DNA from: Armatimonadota bacterium
Lineage (GTDB): Bacteria; Armatimonadota; Armatimonadia; Armatimonadales; Armatimonadaceae
Direction: 5' to 3'
DNA: 46,389 nt
Assembly (NCBI GenBank): GCA_026392155.1
Contig: JAPLCP010000049.1
Span: forward strand, 1 to 46,389
Shown: one piece after another, positions 19,348 through 26,282 of the stretch
Numbering within the stretch: position 1 is the stretch's first letter
Layout: each line of letters opens with the position of its first letter
Position numbers and translations under genes: made by a program
Notes under the pieces: generated by a model
Databases searched by the model: none
Seen by the model: only the letters and a program-made list of their open reading frames with translations
Told to the model about the DNA's origin: nothing

Positions 19348-19698
19348 ATGCGTCTGATGAGTGTTTTGGTTTCTGATGAACTTGCAAAAGAGCTAGAGTT
19401 AGAAGCGCGGGAGAGTAACCGTGATCTGGCGGAGCTGGCGGGAGAGAAGCTGACCGTCGCAACAGCCAGACCGATTGATTCTCGCGTCCTAGAGTTGCTC
19501 AAGTACACCCCCGATACAAAAGTCATCGCTGGACGCTTGGTCTACACTCCGCCTGCCGAGCCACCAGACTGGGTTAAGGCACTGCAACCGACCAATCCTC
19601 CAACTGACGGCACGAATGGGATTCATCGTGTTTACGGGGCTCTAGAAACTCCTGAAGACGATAATGAGATTGCTCTTCTCCTCCAGGAGGAGTCGTGA
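19348..19698 (+). CDS. Probable antitoxin partner of VapC-like toxin
   Basis: This 116-residue protein is encoded directly upstream of a PIN-domain toxin and overlaps it by four bases (GTGA). The N-terminus SVLVSDELAKELELEARESNRDLAELAGEKL has the length and pattern of a ribbon-helix-helix or similar DNA-binding antitoxin head. The remainder is Pro-rich (PPAEPPDWVKALQPTNPPTDG) and acidic at the end (ETPEDDNEIALLLQEES), as expected for a toxin-binding tail. Antitoxins of this type neutralise the RNase and repress their own operon. The family is inferred from position and size, since I see no diagnostic motif. Confidence 0.65.
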   Translation: MRLMSVLVSDELAKELELEARESNRDLAELAGEKLTVATARPIDSRVLELLKYTPDTKVIAGRLVYTPPAEPPDWVKALQPTNPPTDGTNGIHRVYGALETPEDDNEIALLLQEES

Positions 19699-20141
19699 GT
19701 CGGCTCTATCTGCTCGATACGAACATTCTGATACGCTATGTACGACGAGACGAACTAGCACAGAATCTTGAGCAGCAGTACGGACTTCCCGTGACAGAGA
19801 TGATTCCACTGATCTCCGCAGTAAGTGTTGCCGAAGTGCGCTCATTTGCGCGTAGGCGCGAGTGGGGCGAGCCACGAATGACACAGCTACGTTTTCTGCT
19901 GACCATGTTTCGCCGTGTGGAGATTCAGAGCGCTGGCATTGAAGACGCCTATGTCACGCTTGATGTCTACAGTCACTCCGTGGGAGTAACAATGGGGAAG
20001 AACGATCTTTGGATTGCGGCTACGGCGCTCGTCTCGGGCGCAACTCTTCTTACGACGGATCAGGATTTTGATCATCTTGCCGGAACATTTCTAGATCGCC
20101 GCTGGATAGATCCACTAACCAATCACCATGGAACTTCTTAA
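19695..20141 (+). CDS. vapC: VapC-type PIN-domain ribonuclease toxin
   Basis: This 148-residue PIN-domain protein should be a Mg-dependent endoribonuclease cleaving tRNA or rRNA. The acidic residues are in place: Asp8 (YLLDTNILIRYVR), Glu47 (SVAEVRSFA), Asp104 (GKNDLWIAATAL) and Asp122/124 (TTDQDFDHL). The GTG start overlaps the antitoxin stop. The 3' end (TNHHGTS) overlaps by 14 bp the start of a truncated lipB copy, so the toxin gene appears to end at the boundary of a duplicated segment. Confidence 0.85.
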   Translation: MSRLYLLDTNILIRYVRRDELAQNLEQQYGLPVTEMIPLISAVSVAEVRSFARRREWGEPRMTQLRFLLTMFRRVEIQSAGIEDAYVTLDVYSHSVGVTMGKNDLWIAATALVSGATLLTTDQDFDHLAGTFLDRRWIDPLTNHHGTS

Positions 20142-20347
20142 TTTTCTTTCGGGGGGGCCAATTGGCTACCACGAGAGCTGGGAGCGGCAGCGGGCGCGAG
20201 TGGCGGCAAGAATCGCAGGCGACATGCCCGATGGGGTAATTCTGTTGGAGCATGCGCCTGTGGTAACCTGCGGCAAGATGGGCAAGCCTGAGTTTCGATT
20301 GGACGCTTGAAGAAGCGATTATCCGCACAGCGGCAGAGTTTGGCGTT
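20128..20347 (+). pseudogene. Truncated, internally deleted lipB copy
   Basis: It is highly similar to the first about 170 bp of intact lipB at 20940 (IGYHESWERQRARVAARIAGDMPDGVILLEHAPVV). After GAGTTTCG the sequence jumps to a region equivalent to lipB about 21262 onward (CTTGAAGAAGCGATTATCCG), creating a TGA at 20308-20310. It then joins a copy of the parB 3' end. The octanoyltransferase core is missing, so it cannot be active. Confidence 0.85.
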
Positions 20348-20431
20348 GCTGCTTCTCGAAGAAAAACTCACGGCGGCTCGCAAAGCCATAGACGAAAAAC
20401 TAGCCGAGGTCAAAGCGGCGCAGCGATAATA
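20348..20431 (+). pseudogene. Duplicated parB 3' fragment
   Basis: The segment starts CTTCTCGAAGAAAAACTCAC and repeats ParB-like gene bases 18612-18690 with only a few substitutions, ending in a stop. It is fused directly to the truncated lipB copy, marking the junction of an old tandem duplication. Confidence 0.85.
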
Positions 20432-20436
20432 AAAAA

Positions 20437-20476
20437 GGGTCTGTAGTAGCCAACGATGCTACTACAGACCCTTTTT
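20437..20476. terminator. Bidirectional intrinsic terminator
   Basis: The 14-bp stem GGGTCTGTAGTAGC / GCTACTACAGACCC has a 7-base loop. It is flanked by AAAAAA on the left and TTTTT on the right, so it can terminate transcription on both strands, including the minus-strand gene at 20487-20723. Confidence 0.85.
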
Positions 20477-20486
20477 AGACAATGTC

Positions 20487-20723
20487 CTATCGTTTTGCTT
20501 TCTTTTCTCCGGTTTTTTTCGCCTTTGGCGCATCGGGGTGGTTCATTCGACGTAGAAGTTCGTCCTTCTCTGACTTTCGAACCAGTCCTTTGTTTGGAAA
20601 CGCAAAAGTCTGTGTAAACGCAGACTTTGCAGGCTGTACTTTCTTTTCCTTCTGTGCCTTAACCGGGGACATAACTCCCCCCATCACACTCATTCCTACC
20701 AACACCAAAACGATTTTTTTCAC
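20487..20723 (-). CDS. Small basic exported protein
   Basis: This 78-residue protein has a Sec-type signal peptide (KKIVLVLVGMSVMGGVMSPVKAQ) and a short, very Lys-rich mature part (KEKKVQPAKSAF, ending TGEKKAKR). The GTG start has GGAGG ten bases upstream. A strong terminator follows 10 bp after the stop. No family is recognised. It occupies the place within the duplicated parB-lipB segment where the helical-protein gene would be expected. Confidence 0.6.
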   Translation of the reverse strand: MKKIVLVLVGMSVMGGVMSPVKAQKEKKVQPAKSAFTQTFAFPNKGLVRKSEKDELLRRMNHPDAPKAKKTGEKKAKR

Positions 20724-20857
20724 GAAATCGGAACCTCCATGCTTACTATACGTACGAAATCACATTCGTGTTCCCAAACCCATCAATTAAAAGGATAAAC
20801 GGTACCAAATGTTAGACTGGCATACCAAACGGATGGGTCGTCCGTATCACCCGGCTT

Positions 20858-20899
20858 TCACCATACCATCTGCCCTGATGACTTTTTTCGTCGCGGCAT
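20858..20899 (-). pseudogene. 5' remnant of the MPRRKK helical-protein gene
   Basis: The start codon and following codons (M-P-R-R-K-K-S-S) are nearly identical to the start of the gene at 18687-19292, but a stop follows after 13 codons. It sits just upstream of intact lipB, which places it in the second copy of the duplicated segment. The rest of the 216-bp gap 20724-20939 shows no further gene. Confidence 0.7.
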
Positions 20900-20939
20900 T
20901 TTCTTCCTCCGAAGAGTACACTACCCAAAGAGGCTAGTT

Positions 20940-21584
20940 TTGGAAACGATAAATTTACTTTCCGAGGGTTTGATTGGCTACCACGAGGGCTGGGAGCGGC
21001 AGCGGGCGCGAGTGGCGGCAAGAATCGCAGGCGACGTGCCCGATGGGGTGATCTTGCTGGAGCATGCGCCCGTGGTGACCTACGGTAAGACGGGCAAGCC
21101 CGAGTTTCGTTTGCTCAGCGAGGACGAGTACGCGGCGCGTGGGATCGAGCTGGTGCCGACGGACCGTGGGGGCGATGTGACCTACCACGGGCCGGGCCAG
21201 CTTACAGGCTATCCGATTGTGCACCTGGGCGAGGGCAAGCGCGATCTGCATAAGTACGTCTGGACTTTGGAAGAGGCGATTATTCGCACCGCGGCAGAGT
21301 TTGGCGTTGCTGCCGTGCGGGTGGATTTTCACGCGGGAGTCTGGACGGCGCAGGGAGGCTATCTCGCCGCGATTGGCGTGAAAGTGCAGCGCTGGATCAC
21401 GCACCATGGCTTTGGTCTCAATGTAGAGGAGCGAGTTCACTCAGGATTTGAGACGATTGTTGCCTGTGGGCAGACCGGGCGGCAGGTAGTGAGCCTTAGT
21501 GCGGAAGCAAAAACAGGGCTCACTCTCGAGGAAGTTGCCTCGGTGGCTGCACGGCATCTTGAATCCATCCTAAATTTTGATTGA
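20940..21584 (+). CDS. lipB: Lipoate biosynthesis octanoyltransferase LipB
   Basis: This 214-residue enzyme transfers octanoyl groups from acyl carrier protein to lipoyl domains in the cytoplasm. Family motifs are clear: LLEHAPVVTYGK, DRGGDVTYHGPGQLTGYPIVHL, AAIGVKVQRWITHHGFGLNV and the catalytic Cys176 in TIVACGQTG. The catalytic Lys that normally begins the K-(I/L)-A-A-I-G motif is replaced by Tyr141 (GGYLAAIGVKV), which is unusual. The TTG start is supported by AAAGAGG six bases upstream. A decayed second copy lies at 20128-20347. No lipA is adjacent. Confidence 0.9.
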   Translation: METINLLSEGLIGYHEGWERQRARVAARIAGDVPDGVILLEHAPVVTYGKTGKPEFRLLSEDEYAARGIELVPTDRGGDVTYHGPGQLTGYPIVHLGEGKRDLHKYVWTLEEAIIRTAAEFGVAAVRVDFHAGVWTAQGGYLAAIGVKVQRWITHHGFGLNVEERVHSGFETIVACGQTGRQVVSLSAEAKTGLTLEEVASVAARHLESILNFD

Positions 21585-21610
21585 CAAAAAGCCCAAAATA
21601 TGTGTACCCT
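21581..21610 (+). promoter_or_regulatory. Promoter of the porin-P-II-Amt locus
   Basis: TTGACA at 21581-21586, an 18-base spacer and TACCCT at 21605-21610. The -35 overlaps the lipB stop codon. Predicted transcription begins near 21617, giving a leader of about 115 bases. Confidence 0.6.
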
Positions 21611-21616
21611 GTGCGT

Positions 21617-21730
21617 GTTTTTAAACTCTAACAGAGTGATCTGCTAGGAAAGCAGTGCGCCGACCCCTCGGAGGGGGTGCACCGTGACCCAGTAGGATCA
21701 TCACAGATATATACGGAGGCTTCGTTTCTC
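21617..21730 (+). ncRNA. Structured 5' leader, possible riboswitch or attenuator (unrecognised class)
   Basis: The leader contains a 5' hairpin ACTCT-AAC-AGAGT (21625-21637), a hairpin CTGCT-AGGAA-AGCAG (21641-21655) and a hairpin CCCCT-CGG-AGGGG (21664-21676). A closing pair GTGATC (21636-21641) with GATCATCAC (21696-21704) could form a multibranch junction. The 5' hairpin and the closing stem share AGAGTGAT, so they are mutually exclusive. The Shine-Dalgarno sequence ACGGAGG follows at 21713-21719. I do not recognise a known riboswitch class. Confidence 0.45.
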
Positions 21731-22822
21731 ATGCGAACTCGTTTGCAGTTTGTGCTCGCCGCTCTTGGCGTCGCAACACTTATGCCCTCAGCTCATGCTC
21801 AGGGTCTGACAGTCGGGGGACAGTTGGAGGCAAACTACACCTACAACTTCAACAAACCCAATACTCGTAACAACACATTTCTCTTCAATAGCACAGATGG
21901 TCAGTTCACGGTGAACTTGGGCGAGATCAGTGTCCGCCAGGCCGCCTCGGATGAAAAGGCAGGCTTTGTGCTTCGCCTGATGACCGGACGTATCCAGGAG
22001 TATTTCAATACGAGATACGGCTCCGATAATATTCTGGAAGCCTATGGTAGCACCAAGCGCGACCTTGGCGGCAAAGAGATGAATCTGGACTTCGGGCAGT
22101 TCGTTTCCCATGTTGGCTACGAAACCCCAGACATGGGCAACGGTAACTTCTTCACCAAGTCGTTCCAGCGCCAGTATCTCCAGCCCTTCGTCAATGCGGG
22201 CCTGCGTGCCTCGTTTGCCGTAGATAGCAAGACCTCTTTTACCGGAGTTTTGGCCAATCGCTTCGACGGCGTGAAAGCAGGTGCCAGCCGTGACCTAGGA
22301 GCAGGTTTCCAGCTCAAGCGCACCAGTGGCGACTCCAGTATCGCACTCAACACCATGACGGCTCGTGAGAACTTGGGTACTGCCGCTACCCCCGCCAACC
22401 GCGCGGTAAATATCGCCAACATTGTCTATACCAACAAGGTCAGCGACAGCACCTCGGTTGCGTTAGATGCCAGCATTCGCTCAGGTAAAGATGCGGCGAA
22501 CCGCAGCTACAATGTCTCGGGTATTACCGGCTACCTGACCAAGACCATCGGCACCAATGTCCTCGGAATTCGTGCAGAGTACCTCTCGCAGAGCAACGCC
22601 ACCTCGGCCATCCTGCCTCAGTACGCTGCCGATCCGACGCGTAAGCCCACCATGACCTCGATCACGGCTTCCTACGAGCTCAAGGGAGCTTTCCCCGGAG
22701 CCCGTACGATTGTGGAGTACCGCATGGACAACGCCGGGGGGGCGATCTTCCCCGGTGAAAAAGCAGGCTCCGTGAAGAAGGATCAGTCCACGGTTACCTT
22801 TGCTCAGGTGTTTAAGTTCTAA
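21731..22822 (+). CDS. Outer-membrane beta-barrel porin (OmpL-like, bbp2 type)
   Basis: This 363-residue protein starts with a Sec signal peptide (RTRLQFVLAALGVATLMPSAHAQ). LTVGGQLEANYTYNFNKPNTRNNTFLFN follows, the opening of the putative beta-barrel porin-2 family. LDFGQFVSHVGYETPDMGNGNFFTKSFQRQYLQPF is the central conserved motif. The mature part alternates short strands and ends in FAQVFKF, a terminal aromatic typical of outer-membrane barrels. The ATG at 21731 is chosen because it begins the signal peptide; ACGGAGG lies about 10 bases upstream. It precedes P-II and Amt genes and has a paralogue after amt, suggesting a role in outer-membrane passage of a nitrogen compound. That role is inferred. 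Confidence 0.85.
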   Translation: MRTRLQFVLAALGVATLMPSAHAQGLTVGGQLEANYTYNFNKPNTRNNTFLFNSTDGQFTVNLGEISVRQAASDEKAGFVLRLMTGRIQEYFNTRYGSDNILEAYGSTKRDLGGKEMNLDFGQFVSHVGYETPDMGNGNFFTKSFQRQYLQPFVNAGLRASFAVDSKTSFTGVLANRFDGVKAGASRDLGAGFQLKRTSGDSSIALNTMTARENLGTAATPANRAVNIANIVYTNKVSDSTSVALDASIRSGKDAANRSYNVSGITGYLTKTIGTNVLGIRAEYLSQSNATSAILPQYAADPTRKPTMTSITASYELKGAFPGARTIVEYRMDNAGGAIFPGEKAGSVKKDQSTVTFAQVFKF

Positions 22823-22857
22823 AAAATTCCGGAAGAAACAAACCGGAAACAAAATAG

Positions 22858-23298
<441 letters not shown>

Positions 23299-23319
23299 TC
23301 TCCTCCTTTCGCCCTAAAT

Positions 23320-23362
23320 AACAGCCACAGAGCAAAGCTCTTGTGGCTGTTTCTCTTTATTT
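23320..23362 (+). terminator. Intrinsic terminator after glnK
   Basis: AACAGCCACA-GAGC-AAA-GCTC-T-TGTGGCTGTT forms a nearly uninterrupted stem, followed by TTCTCTTTATTT. Confidence 0.85.
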
Positions 23363-23369
23363 CTGCTAA

Positions 23370-23402
23370 TGAAACATTACCGAAACATTCTTTTCTTAAA
23401 AT
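23370..23402 (+). promoter_or_regulatory. Direct repeats and -10 upstream of amt
   Basis: GAAACATT occurs at 23371-23378 and 23382-23389, an 11-bp spacing equal to about one helical turn, followed by TAAAAT at 23397-23402. This suggests an activator-binding site next to a promoter for amt. The regulator is unknown. Confidence 0.45.
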
Positions 23403-23441
23403 AGCGGTGTACCCCACACTCTATTGTAAAAGGACAGTTTC

Positions 23442-25010
23442 ATGCGGTTAATCCCATCCCTCAAGAGGCTGACGACTCTCTTCGGAGCAGCTCTCGCCCT
23501 CCTGCCCCTCGGGGCTATCGTCCATGCCCAAGCCCCTGCCCCCACTCCCGCGGCAACCACTCCCGAGGCATCTCCTGCGCCTGCTCCCACAGCAGCGGCA
23601 TGGGATGCAGCTAAGCAAGGCGATGAAAACGGTCTGACAAGCGCGGACTTCACCACAAAGTTCGAAAAAGCCGATGCTCCTGAGCTCTCAGGTGGAGATA
23701 CCGCTTGGATGCTTGTTTCCACTGCCCTTGTACTCTTCATGACTCCTGGCCTGGCGCTCTTTTACGCGGGAATGGGCCGTGCGAAGAATGTCCTCAATAT
23801 CCTCATGCAGAGCTTCATCGCCATGTCCATCGTCACGGTGGTCTGGGTTGTCGTGGGCTACTCGCTGGCGTTTGCACCAGGAAGTGACTTTATCGGTGGC
23901 ATGGACTTCATGATGCTCAATAAAGTCGGGCAGACAACTTTTGTCTGGAACGGCACCAAGATGGCAATTCCTCACCAGGTGTTCATGTGCTTCCAGATGA
24001 TGTTTGCTGTTATCACTCCCGCGCTGATCTCTGGTGCGATTGTCGAGCGCATGAAGTTCTCCGCCTACTGCGTCTTTATTGCCCTCTGGAGCTTGGTGGT
24101 CTACTCTCCTATGGCCCACATGGTCTGGGGCGCAGGCGGTTTTCTGTTCAAGAAAGGTGCGCTGGACTTCGCCGGTGGCACCGTTATCCACATGACCTCG
24201 GGCTTCTCCGCTCTTGTCCTGGCGATTCTGTTGGGCAAGCGCCGTCTCTCTGCCCACGAAGACACCCGTCCGCATAGCCTCCCAATGACACTGATCGGAA
24301 CGGGTATTCTGTGGTTTGGCTGGTTTGGATTCAACGGTGGTTCCGCAGGCGCTTCGGGTGGTTTGGCGGGCAGCGCCTTTATGGTGACCCATATCGCCGC
24401 CGCTGTCGCCGGGCTCGTCTGGTGTCTGATTGAGTGGGTTCATGTCAAGCAGCCCACCGCTCTGGGCTTCGCCTCAGGAGCCGTGGCAGGCCTGGTTGCC
24501 ATCACCCCGGCCTCCGGCTTTGTAACAGCCACCAGCGCGATCATTATTGGCGCTGTCGTGCCCTTTATCTCCTACGGTGCGATCCAGCTCAAAAACAAGC
24601 TCGGCAAGTACGATGACACGCTCGATGTCTTCGCCGTCCATGGCCTCGGTGGTACCTGGGGCGCGATTGCCACGGGCATCTTCGCCGATGAGAAGGTCAA
24701 TAGCCTCGTTACCGCCTCGATCAAGCCAGAAGACGGTGGCCGTGGGCACCTGATGACCGCACAGTTCCTCAGCATTGGCCTAGCGATCCTCTTTGGTGTG
24801 GTAGGCACGTTTGTTATCACGATGCTGGTGAAAGTTCTCTTCAAGGGAATCGCCGTCAGCGTCAACGAGGAAGAGGCTGGCCTCGATCTCACCCAGCACG
24901 GGGAGACGGGCTATGTCTACGGCAACGGCGGTGCCGAAGTCAGCTTCTCCGGTGGCCACGGTGTCCCTGCGATGGCTCCAAATTTTGATCCGGTGGAGTC
25001 CACCAAGTAA
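23442..25010 (+). CDS. amt: Ammonium transporter Amt
   Basis: This 522-residue Amt/Mep/Rh protein has a cleavable signal peptide (ending AIVHAQ) and a Pro/Ala-rich linker to about residue 80. Eleven membrane segments follow. Family motifs include ALFYAGMGRAKN, the first pore His250 in TVIHMTSGFSALVLA, GWFGFNGGSAG and the second pore His in VFAVHGLGGTWGAIATG. The cytoplasmic C-terminal tail (GIAVSVNEEEAGLDLTQHGETGY) is the expected P-II docking region. It forms trimers that conduct ammonium across the inner membrane. It lies directly after glnK and before a second porin. Confidence 0.95.
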   Translation: MRLIPSLKRLTTLFGAALALLPLGAIVHAQAPAPTPAATTPEASPAPAPTAAAWDAAKQGDENGLTSADFTTKFEKADAPELSGGDTAWMLVSTALVLFMTPGLALFYAGMGRAKNVLNILMQSFIAMSIVTVVWVVVGYSLAFAPGSDFIGGMDFMMLNKVGQTTFVWNGTKMAIPHQVFMCFQMMFAVITPALISGAIVERMKFSAYCVFIALWSLVVYSPMAHMVWGAGGFLFKKGALDFAGGTVIHMTSGFSALVLAILLGKRRLSAHEDTRPHSLPMTLIGTGILWFGWFGFNGGSAGASGGLAGSAFMVTHIAAAVAGLVWCLIEWVHVKQPTALGFASGAVAGLVAITPASGFVTATSAIIIGAVVPFISYGAIQLKNKLGKYDDTLDVFAVHGLGGTWGAIATGIFADEKVNSLVTASIKPEDGGRGHLMTAQFLSIGLAILFGVVGTFVITMLVKVLFKGIAVSVNEEEAGLDLTQHGETGYVYGNGGAEVSFSGGHGVPAMAPNFDPVESTK

Positions 25011-25018
25011 CTTTTTTC

Positions 25019-25041
25019 TACCTCTGGTATTTCCAGAGGTA
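25019..25041 (+). terminator. Hairpin between amt and second porin
   Basis: The perfect 9-bp stem TACCTCTGG / CCAGAGGTA has a TATTT loop. No U-tract follows, so it may be an RNA-processing or stability hairpin rather than a terminator. Confidence 0.5.
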
Positions 25042-25072
25042 CTACTTATCCTACCTTTTAGAAAGTGATCTC

Positions 25073-26203
25073 ATGCATAAACTTACACGACTCTCTCTCT
25101 CTTTCAGCTTAATTGCAAGCATTGCAAGCATTGCTTCCGCCGAAGACTCCCCCATCAAGGTGGGAGCGACACTTGAGCTGAACTACACCTACAATGCCAA
25201 TAGCCCCGCGGCAGGCGCTGTCCCAACGGGACTCTATGGTGGTAACGGCTCCTACTTCAATAAAAAATCCGGTGAGGTCGCGCTCAATTATGGCGAGCTA
25301 CACTTCTACAAAGATAAGACCGCAAAAGAGCCTGGCTTCTCGATTCGTTTCGTGGACGGTGAAGTCAAGCCAGGCTTACCCGTCAATGCCGCCAACTACA
25401 ACACCAGCACGGGCAATCTCTATGAAGCTGTCATCAGCCAACAGCTCACCTCCAAGCTCGCGGTGGATGCAGGCATCTTCCCAACCTGGGTCGGCTACGA
25501 AACCATCCCCATGGGCACGGGTAACTTCTTCACCAAGAGCTTTCACTTTGGCCAGTTTCAGCCCTTCTATCATGGCGGAGTCAAGGCAAATATCACGCTC
25601 TCAGAGAAAACAACCCTAGTCGGTGCCATTGTCAATCGTTTCAGCGGAGTTGAGACCAACGGTAACAAAGACCTGGGGCTTGGCTTTCAGCTTGCTCATG
25701 TGCTCTCGGACAAGTCGACGGTTTATGTCAATGGCCTCAGCAGCCGCGACACGCTCCAGACTGGTACCGTAGCAGGTGCCGCTGTGTTCGGTGAGAAGCA
25801 GCGCAATATCGCGAATGTCGTCTATACCCGCAAGCTCAGCGCAGCAGCCAACATCGCCCTCGATGCCTCCCTTACCACAGGCAAGGATGCGACAAATGCG
25901 ACCTACAACGGCCAAGCATTCACTGGCTACTACACCCAAACGCTTGCCAATGGAAACACCGTCGGGCTACGCGCTGAGACCCTAAGTGCGGATGGCAACA
26001 CGCCGTGGTTAGCACTCGGTGGCTCAGGCAAGCCCCAACTTAGCTCCGTGACAGCAAGCTACGAGCTTAAGTCGAGCCAGAAGGGTGTTCGCACCCTGAT
26101 TGAGGCACGCTTTGACAGTGCTAATACAGCGATCTTCCCCACCAAGAGCGCACCGAAGAAAAATCAGACGACTATCAGCCTAGCGCATGTTCTGAGTTTC
26201 TAG
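25073..26203 (+). CDS. Second bbp2-type outer-membrane porin
   Basis: This 376-residue protein is paralogous to the porin at 21731. The signal peptide ends IASIASAE and the mature protein starts VGATLELNYTYNANSP. The central motif GIFPTWVGYETIPMGTGNFFTKSFHFGQFQPFYHGG aligns with the first porin. Repeated strand units follow, and the C-terminus TTISLAHVLSF ends in Phe, as required for barrel assembly. It follows amt by 62 bp and ends before a strong terminator, so it closes the nitrogen locus. The two porins differ mainly in loop regions, suggesting different selectivity. That is an inference. Confidence 0.85.
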   Translation: MHKLTRLSLSFSLIASIASIASAEDSPIKVGATLELNYTYNANSPAAGAVPTGLYGGNGSYFNKKSGEVALNYGELHFYKDKTAKEPGFSIRFVDGEVKPGLPVNAANYNTSTGNLYEAVISQQLTSKLAVDAGIFPTWVGYETIPMGTGNFFTKSFHFGQFQPFYHGGVKANITLSEKTTLVGAIVNRFSGVETNGNKDLGLGFQLAHVLSDKSTVYVNGLSSRDTLQTGTVAGAAVFGEKQRNIANVVYTRKLSAAANIALDASLTTGKDATNATYNGQAFTGYYTQTLANGNTVGLRAETLSADGNTPWLALGGSGKPQLSSVTASYELKSSQKGVRTLIEARFDSANTAIFPTKSAPKKNQTTISLAHVLSF

Positions 26204-26233
26204 ATTTTCTTTCCTCCGAATCGAAGCCTCCTC

Positions 26234-26268
26234 AGGCCGCTCACAGTGTGAGCGGCCTCTTTTTTTTA
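26234..26268 (+). terminator. Strong intrinsic terminator of the nitrogen locus
   Basis: The 11-bp stem AGGCCGCTCAC / GTGAGCGGCCT has loop AGT and is followed by CTTTTTTTT. Confidence 0.92.
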
Positions 26269-26270
26269 GG

Positions 26271-26276
26271 TACAAT
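26271..26276 (+). promoter_or_regulatory. Candidate -10, leaderless arrangement, for namZ
   Basis: TACAAT, six bases (TTCTCC), then ATG. There is no Shine-Dalgarno sequence, and the spacing is the same as at 16454 and 40866. Confidence 0.55.
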
Positions 26277-26282
26277 TTCTCC

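Noticed and set aside
21617-21730. Known glutamine, THF or TPP-type riboswitch
   Set aside because: No consensus core of a class I know is present, so it is reported only as an unclassified structured leader.
23370-23392. PhoB box (11-bp direct repeats)
   Set aside because: The spacing fits but the repeat sequence does not match the PhoB consensus, and the downstream gene is amt.
25019-25041. True intrinsic terminator after amt
   Set aside because: The hairpin is perfect but no U-tract follows it, so termination is doubtful and the feature is scored low.
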